Shown here: in pieces, positions 16,483-24,740 of the stretch
How positions within the stretch are numbered: position 1 is the stretch's first letter
Layout of the letters: every line of letters starts with the position of its first letter
Assembly (NCBI RefSeq): GCF_004116625.1
Contig: NZ_NXIE01000001.1
Span: 310,001 to 374,000 of the forward strand
Source: Halarcobacter mediterraneus
GTDB taxonomy: Bacteria > Campylobacterota > Campylobacteria > Campylobacterales > Arcobacteraceae
Length of the DNA stretch: 64,000 bases
Reading direction: 5' to 3'
The notes under the pieces: model-generated
The model's database searches: none
What the model was told of the DNA's origin: nothing
The model's input: the letters and a program-made list of their open reading frames with translations, nothing else
Position numbers and translations under genes: made by a program

Positions 16483-17781
16483 TTAATTCTCTTCATCTAA
16501 GATAACGATTCCCTCAATTTTACTTAATACATTATCTTCGTTACTATAGTTTTTTAATTCTTTTCCAAACTCTAAAGAACTTATTATATTTTTTCCTATA
16601 ATATTTCTTCCTTTATTATTTAGAAAGTCTTTTGTTTTTACTCCCCAAACATTGTGCATTACTAATGGTTCATTATTTTTTTCTCCAACATACAACATGA
16701 TATGCCCTTTTAAATAAACAAGTGTTTTAAAAGGTTTTGCATTTTTAAGAATAAAATCTTTTTTTTCTTGGTTTGATAAATCATTTATTTTTAGATATTT
16801 GCCATTTTTGGTTTGTTGTTTTGAGTTCCTATGAAGATAAATACCAAAAGTAGTAAAAAAATCTTGGGTAAAACTTGAACAATCTCTAAAACCAAAAAGT
16901 CCACCCCAACCATATTGTTCTTCTATTAACTCTTTTGCTATTTTTTCAATATTTTCTTTTTTGAAAACTAAAGGTTTTAAACTTATATTTTTTGAATCAA
17001 TTTTAATTTTTGTTAAATATGCTTTATGGTTTTTGTCTTTTTTAGCTATATAAAAACTATTTTTTTTGTATGGAAGGATTGTTCCTAATTGAAGATTTTC
17101 TATAAAAAAATTATCATATATATTTATTTTATCTTTTATTGTTATTGCATAGTTATTAGTTTTAAATTTATTGATAAAGTTTTTATCAACAAAAGCTATA
17201 TTATTTATAGGAATCCATCCATAAAAAGAGGGTGCTTTTATATATGCCCAAGCTTTATCTTTTGAAAAATGTGATACTAAAATAGGAGTATTTATTTTTA
17301 GGTGTGAGTTTTGATTATAATCAAAGGGAAAACCTTCCCCTTCTTTATATGGATTATGAAACATCATTTCATTTGTTGGAAAAACTCTTATATTACTATT
17401 TTTTATTGTAATTGCTTTTTTTAATTCTTTTTTAAAGTCATTAAAGTTTGAATTTTTTATGTGAATATCAAACCATTCTTTTGATGCTTTAGAAAAGTTT
17501 TGTAAATATATATCTTGTTTTGCATATGAAAACCCCCAAGTTGCTCCTCTTTTAGTAATATTCATAGAAGGCTTATTCCAAACTTCAAAATATTTTTGAA
17601 AAAATCGAGTATTGTAGAGGTTTTGATTATTAAAAGTTACTTCATCTTTTAAATAAATGCTAGGTTCTTGAGAATAAATTTTTAAATCATTTATTTGTAT
17701 ATTTTTATTAGAACAAGCTGTAAATGTTAAAATAAAAAAAATAAATGAACTTATATATTTGCAAAATTTTAGTTTATTCAT
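16483..17781 (-). CDS. SH3-domain NlpC/P60 lipoprotein, peptidoglycan peptidase
   Basis: A 432-residue cell-wall hydrolase anchored as a lipoprotein. The signal ends in the lipobox FTAC. The N-terminal half includes SH3-like segments (HFSKDKAWAYIKAPSFYGWI). The C-terminal NlpC/P60 domain has the catalytic Cys in GFRDCSSFTQDFF, the catalytic His in KGHIMLYVG and a polar third site near VMHNVWG. Such enzymes cut D-Glu-meso-DAP bonds in peptidoglycan stems. I chose the ATG at 17781 (MNKLKFCKY) because the longer GTG-started frame from 17823 would put the signal peptide internally and would translate a 14-bp hairpin. The AGGAG site lies within that hairpin. Confidence 0.85.
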   Translation of the reverse strand: MNKLKFCKYISSFIFFILTFTACSNKNIQINDLKIYSQEPSIYLKDEVTFNNQNLYNTRFFQKYFEVWNKPSMNITKRGATWGFSYAKQDIYLQNFSKASKEWFDIHIKNSNFNDFKKELKKAITIKNSNIRVFPTNEMMFHNPYKEGEGFPFDYNQNSHLKINTPILVSHFSKDKAWAYIKAPSFYGWIPINNIAFVDKNFINKFKTNNYAITIKDKINIYDNFFIENLQLGTILPYKKNSFYIAKKDKNHKAYLTKIKIDSKNISLKPLVFKKENIEKIAKELIEEQYGWGGLFGFRDCSSFTQDFFTTFGIYLHRNSKQQTKNGKYLKINDLSNQEKKDFILKNAKPFKTLVYLKGHIMLYVGEKNNEPLVMHNVWGVKTKDFLNNKGRNIIGKNIISSLEFGKELKNYSNEDNVLSKIEGIVILDEEN

Positions 17782-17783
17782 AT

Positions 17784-17821
17784 GATACAATCTCCTAGTT
17801 TTAGGTTTAGGAGATTGTATC
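17784..17821 (-). promoter_or_regulatory. 14-bp hairpin occluding the ribosome binding site of the NlpC/P60 gene
   Basis: A perfect 14-bp stem (17784-17797 with 17808-17821) and a 10-nt loop. On the minus strand the 3' arm contains TAGGAGATTGTATC, so AGGAG, about 10-11 nt before the ATG, is fully paired. There is no U tract on either strand, which argues against a plain terminator. It may control translation, or process the transcript from the upstream membrane-protein gene. Confidence 0.6.
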
Positions 17822-17834
17822 ACAAAGACAATTG

Positions 17835-18998
17835 TTAGAAGTTAAATTTTCTTTTTAATTTAAAGAAATATTGAATTGTTTTTAGTTGAATGAAAATAAA
17901 AGGAATCATCAAAATAAAATACATTATAGAATATTTTGCTATAACAGAGTTAAATGTAAGACCAAAGTTAATAAAAAACATTCCTAGTACAAAAAAAGCA
18001 ACACCAGGACAAATTAAAGCAAAAGATACTGAAGATTTTGTTTTTTCATCATCTACATATGTTTCAAAATATTTATTCATTTTCATTACTTTATATCCTA
18101 ATATACCAAAAATGATTTGTAAAGATACAAGTACTGAAGTTAAAGTAAATAAAGATGATTTGCTCATTTGTGAATTGAAATTATGGTCAAGTCCAAAAGT
18201 AACTCTAATCATCATAATTCCAAGAAGAGTTAATATTGGTAAAATTATCCATAACGAAGGACTTGCTTCAACAGAAATACCTTGTTCAAACATATTTTTA
18301 AATCCCATAGTTATTTTTATGATTAATAATAAAACTGCAAAAGAAGCAAAGAATAAAGCTCCAAAAATACCAATGGCATTTATTGCAATATTATGACTCA
18401 TAGCACCAGGTGCTGCAAAACCTACTGCAACCATTGATAATGAGAAAATAGAAATCATTTGAGATAGATTATTGTTTTTTGTAAAATCAAATTCTCCCTT
18501 TACGAGTAATCTTGAAAAGTAAGTAAATATGATTTTTAAAGCAAAATAACCTGCTATAATAAAACCTAAAAGAGCAAATGGAAACATAAACTCTACAATT
18601 GACCAAAGGTTTGGAATAAAAACTGCACCTAAAACAAAGCAAACATTAATTGTCATTGCAAAAGTTAATGGTATAGTCATTAATGTTATTTCCGCATTTG
18701 AGTTCACAAGTGTGTCATAACTTTCAGTTTTTTTATATAAAAGAAATTGTCTTGTATTCCAAATTAATAATTTAAAGTGGAAAAAAGCAAATATAATTAT
18801 TCCTATAAGTGCAATTGCTACAACTACTGATAACCAAGTACCTTTTATAAGCTCAGGAAATACATGGTTAAATGTTGCCATAGGAGTATCTTTATGTGGT
18901 ACTAAAAACATTAGATACATAAAGAAGGAAACAGAAAGTCCACCAGCTCCTAATGAAGCTAGAAAACACATAGGGTTAAACTTCTCTCGTAAAGTCAT
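17835..18998 (-). CDS. ten-helix membrane protein, TDT/SLAC1-like
   Basis: A 387-residue inner-membrane protein with about ten helices and short loops, beginning MTLREKFNPMCFLASLGAGGLSV. Size and the LASLGAGGLSVSFF / GFAAPGAMSHN pattern resemble a Campylobacterota membrane family that I think is annotated as TsoY-type, related to the TDT/SLAC1 anion-transporter group. I am not sure of that name. TsoY-type proteins exist in selenoprotein and cysteine forms; here no in-frame TGA occurs and a cysteine sits at residue 11. Substrate unknown. The NlpC/P60 gene follows 53 nt downstream, separated by the hairpin at 17784-17821. Confidence 0.6.
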   Translation of the reverse strand: MTLREKFNPMCFLASLGAGGLSVSFFMYLMFLVPHKDTPMATFNHVFPELIKGTWLSVVVAIALIGIIIFAFFHFKLLIWNTRQFLLYKKTESYDTLVNSNAEITLMTIPLTFAMTINVCFVLGAVFIPNLWSIVEFMFPFALLGFIIAGYFALKIIFTYFSRLLVKGEFDFTKNNNLSQMISIFSLSMVAVGFAAPGAMSHNIAINAIGIFGALFFASFAVLLLIIKITMGFKNMFEQGISVEASPSLWIILPILTLLGIMMIRVTFGLDHNFNSQMSKSSLFTLTSVLVSLQIIFGILGYKVMKMNKYFETYVDDEKTKSSVSFALICPGVAFFVLGMFFINFGLTFNSVIAKYSIMYFILMIPFIFIQLKTIQYFFKLKRKFNF

Positions 18999-19140
18999 TT
19001 CTATCCTTTGAAATATAGATTTTAATTATGGAAATATACTTGAATTAAGATTAAATATACATTAGTAATATAATAAGTTTTAATTATAATACTAAAATAT
19101 GATATTTTAATATTAAGCACTTAACTGCTAGTATTCTTTT

Positions 19141-19980
19141 ATGTATAAAATTTCAGTTAATAAAGAAATATTCAATGACCTTTTATTAAAAAAATTAAAA
19201 GTATTAGAGAAAAGTACATCTTCTTATTGGAAAAGAGAATTACTTGAACCCAAAATAATCAATGATAAAATAAAATACACTATTAAACAAATTGACAAAA
19301 TAAAAATAACCAATGGTTTAGGAGAAGATAAACCTCAAATGATAATAGAGTGTAAAAAAGTTGATTATTCTTTTAAAAAGGATTTATTTGAATTTCATTT
19401 TGGAAAAATATTAGAACAAAAGAACTCTGATATGAGTGAAGATTATAAAGATACTTTAATTCAAGTTTTATTGCAAGAAAGAGTTCAACTACAAGACAGT
19501 ATGAACCGAGACCATTTAACAGGTGTTTATAATAGACGTAAAATGGAAAATGATTTATCAGCATTTGTAAACCAAAATAACAAAGATTTATTAACTGCAG
19601 TTTTTATTGATGCAGATAGATTTAAAGGAATAAATGATAATTTTGGTCATGAGACAGGAGATAAAGCATTAATATATCTTGCCAAAAGAATTCAAAAATA
19701 TGCAGATATTTTGAATGGGGAAGCATATAGGTATGGTGGAGAAGAGTTCTTAATCTTATGTTTTTTACCTAAAGATGAATTATTAAAAAAATTAGAACAA
19801 TTAAAAGAAGATATAAAATCTCAAAAAATTTATCATAGTAAAAAAGATATTTCACTTACTGTTAGTATGGGAGTAGCATTCTATAAAGATTGTAAAACAA
19901 AAGATGAACTTATTAAAAAAGCAGATGATTGTGTTTATATTGCAAAAGATAGGGGAAGAGATACTATTGTTGTTAGTTAA
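19141..19980 (+). CDS. diguanylate cyclase (GGDEF domain)
   Basis: A 279-residue cytoplasmic diguanylate cyclase that makes cyclic di-GMP from two GTP. The GGDEF domain covers about residues 120-279: DHLTGVYNRRKM, VFIDADRFKGINDNFGH, the active-site signature YRYGGEEF and SMGVAF. The RxxD inhibitory site that normally lies five residues before the signature is absent (ILNG at that position), so product inhibition through this site is unlikely. The N-terminal 115 residues have no recognised sensor domain. The gene has its own promoter region and a terminator shared with the convergent cytochrome gene. Confidence 0.92.
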   Translation: MYKISVNKEIFNDLLLKKLKVLEKSTSSYWKRELLEPKIINDKIKYTIKQIDKIKITNGLGEDKPQMIIECKKVDYSFKKDLFEFHFGKILEQKNSDMSEDYKDTLIQVLLQERVQLQDSMNRDHLTGVYNRRKMENDLSAFVNQNNKDLLTAVFIDADRFKGINDNFGHETGDKALIYLAKRIQKYADILNGEAYRYGGEEFLILCFLPKDELLKKLEQLKEDIKSQKIYHSKKDISLTVSMGVAFYKDCKTKDELIKKADDCVYIAKDRGRDTIVVS

Positions 19981-20004
19981 AAGTTAGGATAATTCCTAAC
20001 TTTT
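19979..20004. terminator. shared terminator between cyclase and cytochrome c
   Basis: An 11-bp perfect stem (19979-19989 with 19994-20004) with a 4-nt loop, overlapping the cyclase stop codon. The plus strand has TTTT at the end of the stem; the minus strand is similar because the stem begins AAAA. Confidence 0.85.
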
Positions 20005-20015
20005 AGATTTCAAAA

Positions 20016-20294
20016 TTATTTTGAAGTAATTTTATCAGCAATTGCTTCAATATCAGCGTCACTTAAAGTTGCAACTTGACCTTTCATAACACCTTTCATA
20101 GCTCCACCATAAGTACCATCTTTATAACCTTTCATAGCTTTAATGAAGTCTTCTTTAGTCATATCTTTAATGATTTTAGATTTACCTAAAGCAACTTTTT
20201 CTCCATTTGCCCCATGACAGGCTACACATTTTGCATAAGGGTTAGCAAAAGCAACACATGCTAAAACAGAAGTTAACAGTAAAATTTTTTTCAT
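20016..20294 (-). CDS. class I cytochrome c, periplasmic (paralogue of the 4143 gene)
   Basis: A 92-residue single-heme cytochrome: signal peptide to about residue 17, heme motif CVACH at residues 23-27, GANGEKVALGKSKII, and GGAMKGVMKGQ with the likely Met ligand. It shares most of its mature sequence with the cytochrome at 4143-4445 and is the same c553-type electron carrier. Unlike that copy, its upstream region has no CACAAT direct repeat, so the two are likely regulated differently. A good AAGGA site precedes the ATG. It lies downstream of the ligase gene but is separated by about 190 nt and a hairpin. Confidence 0.92.
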   Translation of the reverse strand: MKKILLLTSVLACVAFANPYAKCVACHGANGEKVALGKSKIIKDMTKEDFIKAMKGYKDGTYGGAMKGVMKGQVATLSDADIEAIADKITSK

Positions 20295-20460
20295 AAGAAA
20301 TCCTTTTTTTTAAATTTATCTTAGAATTCTAACTTAATAAACTTAATTTTGCTTTGATTTATGTCAAATCTAATTTAATTTTAAGCTAAATATTTCAAGA
20401 CCTTATTTTTGAGGTGAATTTTATGAATTATATGTGTAGAAATTGTGGAGAATAGGGGAG

Positions 20461-20496
20461 TAGACAATGATATAGTTTAACTATATTAATTGTCTA
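20461..20496 (-). terminator. hairpin after the AMP-ligase gene
   Basis: TAGACAAT (20461-20468) pairs with ATTGTCTA (20489-20496), with an inner ATATAG/CTATAT stem. It overlaps the ligase stop codon. On the plus strand a T run follows eight bases later; on the minus strand no U run is present, so efficiency is uncertain. Confidence 0.55.
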
Positions 20497-22063
20497 GGAA
20501 CTCTTTTTTTAGCTCTTCTTTATTTATTTTACTTTTATCACTAGGAATTAAAGGTAGTGATTTTTTATAAATAATTTTATTTGGAATCATATATGAAGCT
20601 AAATGTTTTTTTAATTCAAAGATTATCTCTTTTGAAACAATTTCACTTCTTGAACTATAAACCATAACTATCTCTTCTTCTATTTCTTCATTAGCAATTG
20701 AGAAGATTGCACACTGGTCTATTTGTGGTAAGTTATTTGCTACAACTGATTCTATTTCAAAAGGACTTACTCTAAAACCTCTAGTTTTAATCATATCATC
20801 ATGTCTTGAAACAAAATAGAAGTAACCTTCTTCATCTTTATAAACATAATCTCCTGTTGCCACAACTATTTCATCTGTTAGTTGTCCTTCTAAGTTAATT
20901 ACATCTTTTAATATTTGAATTGATTTAAATCTCTCTTTTGTTTCAATAGGTGCATTCCAGTATCCTTTATAAATATAACCACCTCTATGAATAAGCTCAC
21001 CAACTTCTCTTGGTTTACACTCTTTGCCTTCTTCATTGATGACATATAGTTCAACATCAGGAATTGCTTTACCAATAGAATTAGGTCTAATCCAAATCTG
21101 AGATGGCTCTAAATATGTTGATCTAAAGGCTTCTGTTAATCCATGCATAGAGTAAAACTTAGCATCAGGGAAGTATTTATCTAAGTCATTTAACATCTTA
21201 TGTGTAACATTACCACCAGAAGAAGTTAATACTCTAACTTTTGAAAGTAAATCTGCACTTGGAAGCTTATGTTCATCTTCATCAAACATAGATGAAATAT
21301 TAATAGGCATTAAAGGTACAACTGTAACTTCATCATTAATTAGGTGATTAAAGAAATCACCTGCAAGAATAAATCTATGTAAAGCTAAAGTAGCTCTTTT
21401 ATATAAAGAACAGAAAATTTGATTTAATCCATAATCCAGATTGAAAATTAAAGTTCCTGAAATAATGTCATCTTCTTTTAAATCTAAATATTGACTAACA
21501 ACTCTCGCACTATCAATTAAGTTTCTATGTGAGATTACAATACCTTTAGGAGTTCCTGTTAATCCAAAAGAGTATGTAATAGCAGCATTGTCATGTCCAT
21601 TTATTTCACAAGTATATGGTTTATTGTAGTATTTGAAAATTTCTTCAAATGAAGCAATATCTTTATGTGTAGTTTCATAAGATACAATATGTCCATCAAA
21701 ATTTATCTCTTCAATTGATTCAAGCTTTAATCTATCAGTTATAATACATTTTATATCACAATCTTTTATTATGTATTCAACTTGTTCAGGCTTTAAAAGT
21801 CTAGTAAGAGGAACAAGCACATAATCAGTAGATAAAATACTAAGTATAGCAATTACTTGTTCAATACTTTTTGTAGAGTAAATACCAACTCTACTGCCTT
21901 TTGGTAAGTTTAACTCTTTTAGATAAAATGCAATTTGATTTACTTTTGTAAATAACTCATCATAAGTTATCTCTTTTTCATTAAATTTTATCGCAACTTT
22001 TTCTGGGTGAGATGCTTGTGCATCTTCAATAAGTGTTCTAATACAGTTAATAGACATATTCAT
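20486..22063 (-). CDS. AMP-forming acyl/amino-acid ligase
   Basis: A 525-residue member of the ANL superfamily (acyl-CoA synthetases, NRPS adenylation domains), which activates a carboxylate as an acyl-AMP. Visible motifs: the phosphate-binding loop SFGLTGTPKGIVISH (residues about 168-182), YSMHGLTEA, ATGDYVYKDEEGYFYFVSRHDD, KTRGFRVSPFEIE and the C-terminal catalytic lysine region SDKSKINKEEL. Length fits a free-standing ligase; there is no carrier-protein domain. It follows glmL by 125 nt with a hairpin between. Its place behind a glutamate mutase suggests that it activates 3-methylaspartate or a product of it, either to CoA or to a carrier encoded elsewhere. That substrate is inference. Confidence 0.85.
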   Translation of the reverse strand: MNMSINCIRTLIEDAQASHPEKVAIKFNEKEITYDELFTKVNQIAFYLKELNLPKGSRVGIYSTKSIEQVIAILSILSTDYVLVPLTRLLKPEQVEYIIKDCDIKCIITDRLKLESIEEINFDGHIVSYETTHKDIASFEEIFKYYNKPYTCEINGHDNAAITYSFGLTGTPKGIVISHRNLIDSARVVSQYLDLKEDDIISGTLIFNLDYGLNQIFCSLYKRATLALHRFILAGDFFNHLINDEVTVVPLMPINISSMFDEDEHKLPSADLLSKVRVLTSSGGNVTHKMLNDLDKYFPDAKFYSMHGLTEAFRSTYLEPSQIWIRPNSIGKAIPDVELYVINEEGKECKPREVGELIHRGGYIYKGYWNAPIETKERFKSIQILKDVINLEGQLTDEIVVATGDYVYKDEEGYFYFVSRHDDMIKTRGFRVSPFEIESVVANNLPQIDQCAIFSIANEEIEEEIVMVYSSRSEIVSKEIIFELKKHLASYMIPNKIIYKKSLPLIPSDKSKINKEELKKEFLDN

Positions 22064-22151
22064 TCCTTAAAATTTGTCCCAAATTTGAAGGGACCTTATT
22101 TAATAACTTCTTTTTAGCAAAGGAAATAAATTCCTTTTAAAAGAAGCAAAA

Positions 22152-22182
22152 CTCTAAAGGGCTTTACGAGTAAAGCCTTGAG
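22152..22182 (-). terminator. hairpin between glmL and the ligase gene
   Basis: AAGGGCTTTA and TAAAGCCTT form a short GC-containing stem around CGAG. On the minus strand it is followed by TTTAGAGTTTTGC, a weak terminator. It may reduce transcription into the ligase gene rather than end it. Confidence 0.45.
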
Positions 22183-22188
22183 ATTTAA

Positions 22189-23379
22189 TTACTTTTCTAA
22201 CATTCCAAGAGTCCATACATCATAATTATTATCCATTACGATTGTAGGATTATGTTGTGAATTTAATATTTTCTTATAGAAGAATGTTACTATATCTTCT
22301 ATTTCTTCTTGTTTTAATACTTTTGTAATCCCACCTGTTAAAACAATAGAGTTTAAAGCATTTAGTTTTAGGTTTACATATGCTTTTCTATAAGCTGATA
22401 CTTTACAAAGTACTAAGAAGATAGCAAGTTGCATTAAAATTCTAGTTGCTTTTTCACTTGATTCCTCAAAGATATTCTCTGTAACTTTTAAGTGAGCTAA
22501 TAATTCATAAACAAACTCATTGTTTTTTGCTGCAAAGATTAAAGACTCTTTTGATTTATAAACACCAAGTTTTTTAAATACAAGTCTATCATACTCATTT
22601 TCTGTAACCATATTCTCTTCAACTAAGTCTTTAGAGTAATGAATATCTGTTGTTGCTCCACCTATATCTATTAAAATATATGGATCAGCAACTTTAAATT
22701 TTGAATCAATCATTGGTAGAGTTTTATTTACAATATATGGAGTTGAAAAAATTTGATTAGAAGTGATATTATATAGGTGTTTGATATCTTCTTTCCCCAT
22801 AATATCTGCTTGATAAAGATTTGTTAAATACTCTTTTAAATTCTCTTCTTCCACATGAAGTTTTTCATTAATAATATTTGGTAGAATACTTAAATTTTGA
22901 ATATTCTCTTTTAAAAATGCAGAATCCTTTTCACTTCCAACATATACGATATTTGAGTAGTTTAAACCATCTAAAAATTTAAATAATCTTTCATCAAAGA
23001 TATTTGAAACAGAATCAATACCTCCAACAACTATTACAACATCAATTAAGTCACTTGGAATAGAAGTTTTTTCAATATCTCTAAATAAAACTGTATCAAT
23101 AATATTGATACCAGAATTAAAAGCAATGTTTGTTGCATATTTTAAAGAAAAAGAGTTAGTAATACCGATAATAAGTGTACTTAGCCCACCATTTGCAGAA
23201 GAACAAATATGTATATTCTCTTTGTTATAATTTTTGATTATATCTGCACATTTATAAGTTAAATCATCATAAATGTCTTTGTTAAAATCTCTAAAATGTT
23301 GTTGTACATTATCTTTTGTACATAGTTTAAAGTATGTACTTCCTACATCAATTAATAGTTTATTTTCTAATTTACTCAT
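22189..23379 (-). CDS. glmL: glutamate mutase reactivase MutL/GlmL
   Basis: A 396-residue ASKHA-fold ATPase of the MutL/GlmL family, the presumed reactivating chaperone of coenzyme-B12-dependent glutamate mutase. The phosphate-binding loops LLIDVGSTYFKL (near the N-terminus) and LIDIGGATTDIHYS (middle) and the adenosine motif VLTGGITKV are all present. It overlaps glmE by 4 nt and is translated with it. The family normally runs to about 460 residues, so this copy is somewhat short. Its presence with glmS and glmE makes a complete mutase operon. Confidence 0.88.
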   Translation of the reverse strand: MSKLENKLLIDVGSTYFKLCTKDNVQQHFRDFNKDIYDDLTYKCADIIKNYNKENIHICSSANGGLSTLIIGITNSFSLKYATNIAFNSGINIIDTVLFRDIEKTSIPSDLIDVVIVVGGIDSVSNIFDERLFKFLDGLNYSNIVYVGSEKDSAFLKENIQNLSILPNIINEKLHVEEENLKEYLTNLYQADIMGKEDIKHLYNITSNQIFSTPYIVNKTLPMIDSKFKVADPYILIDIGGATTDIHYSKDLVEENMVTENEYDRLVFKKLGVYKSKESLIFAAKNNEFVYELLAHLKVTENIFEESSEKATRILMQLAIFLVLCKVSAYRKAYVNLKLNALNSIVLTGGITKVLKQEEIEDIVTFFYKKILNSQHNPTIVMDNNYDVWTLGMLEK

Positions 23380-24740
23380 TGCATAATTCCTATATCATGG
23401 ATAATATCATTTACAATAGATGTTGTATCTTTATTTAAATCACATTGATTTTTTTCATACTCAAAACATCTATGGGGAATTGGAACTTTTCCTCTTTTTA
23501 TGATTCTAATATTTTTATTTCTATCTCTTACTGTAATCATTTCATTGTTATTGATGATATGTGGAGAGAATGGAACATCTATTGTTCCATTTTTAATAGA
23601 GTTAAATACTTTTCTCCAAAGTGTATCTGCTGGGTCATTGAATACAGCTTCCATAATAGCCATAACTTCAGCAGTTAAAATCTCTTCTTCCTGCTCATCT
23701 TTCAATTTTGGTAAACCATTTAAAATTCTAAGTAAATATTGTGTATTTGCAACTGTTTCTGCATTTGCTTCTTTTGTAGGAATACCTGAAGCCTCTTGCT
23801 TTGTTTTTGTAATAATCTTATTTGCCCCAACCATAGAAGCAATTACTGTACTCATATTTATAAGTTGAGATGCATAGTTTTGATCCATTGGGAATGCACC
23901 CATCCATTGATGGTAAACTAAGTGAATATCTGCATCAGTTACACCTATCTCTTCAGAATAGTGACGAGCTAGTTTTCTAATAACTGCACCCATTACGATA
24001 TCTTGATTCATAGAGCCAGTTTGAGAAAATGATACAGAGAATGATTTTACACCTTCTTCTAAAGATAATAGCATCTCTAATAATTGAATTACAATAGTAA
24101 TACAAGGAGGAACAAGTGTTGCTGTTAGTGGTCCAAATGATTCTCTATTTATTGGTTCATTTAGTTTTGAATATTCTGCACAAACTCTTTCTACATATTT
24201 CCAATAAAGAAATGCCTTGTCTAATGGAAAGTTTTTAGAATAAGGTAGTAAATATGTAATTGGTCCACCTTCAATTTCAAAAATACCAGAAGCAATTGCT
24301 GTTTCAATAAGAAGTCTTGCATCAGGAGTACCATGTCTTAGTGAAATTGGTTTGTTAAAGTGAGTCATCATCTTTCTTGATGTTCTATACCCATGAGTTA
24401 CTAATGGGTAACCATTTAGCATATCAACTTCATTCTCTTCACTAAGTCTTAACATTTTTTTTGCAGTTGCATAGTCATTTAATCTTGTGTTTGAATCAAT
24501 AGTACAAGGTAATACATCCACATCTGCTTTATCAAAAAAATCATAAAGTGCAAACATTTTGTCATATGTTGGGAAACCACCACGGGGTTGAACTAACATC
24601 TTATTTTTTGTCTTAAAGTTGTAAGATATAAATAGGTCTTTAGAAGCATTTTTTACAAAATCTTCAACTTCTGCAAAATCAAAATTATCAACGTGTTCGT
24701 TGTTTAATATTATATTTCTTTCTTCTTGTAGTAAACTCAT
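23376..24740 (-). CDS. glmE: glutamate mutase epsilon subunit
   Basis: The catalytic TIM-barrel subunit (454 residues) of glutamate mutase, which converts L-glutamate to (2S,3S)-3-methylaspartate by a radical rearrangement started by adenosylcobalamin. Family segments visible include VQPRGGFPTYDKM, LRHGTPDARLLIETAIASGIFEIEGG (substrate arginine region), SFSQTGSMNQDI, VYHQWMGAFPMD and ANKIITKTKQEASGIPT. Length is slightly under the clostridial enzyme (about 480). It overlaps glmS by one base and glmL by 4. No methylaspartate ammonia-lyase follows, so glutamate fermentation by the classical route is not supported here. Confidence 0.93.
   Translation of the reverse strand: MSLLQEERNIILNNEHVDNFDFAEVEDFVKNASKDLFISYNFKTKNKMLVQPRGGFPTYDKMFALYDFFDKADVDVLPCTIDSNTRLNDYATAKKMLRLSEENEVDMLNGYPLVTHGYRTSRKMMTHFNKPISLRHGTPDARLLIETAIASGIFEIEGGPITYLLPYSKNFPLDKAFLYWKYVERVCAEYSKLNEPINRESFGPLTATLVPPCITIVIQLLEMLLSLEEGVKSFSVSFSQTGSMNQDIVMGAVIRKLARHYSEEIGVTDADIHLVYHQWMGAFPMDQNYASQLINMSTVIASMVGANKIITKTKQEASGIPTKEANAETVANTQYLLRILNGLPKLKDEQEEEILTAEVMAIMEAVFNDPADTLWRKVFNSIKNGTIDVPFSPHIINNNEMITVRDRNKNIRIIKRGKVPIPHRCFEYEKNQCDLNKDTTSIVNDIIHDIGIMQ

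Noticed and set aside
17782-17823. GTG start at 17823 for the NlpC/P60 lipoprotein
   Set aside because: It would add 14 polar residues before the lipoprotein signal and would have no ribosome binding site; the ATG at 17781 fits the lipobox.
17890-18396. Plus-strand 168-codon frame antisense to the membrane protein
   Set aside because: Lacks a ribosome binding site and sits opposite transmembrane codons that leave such frames open.
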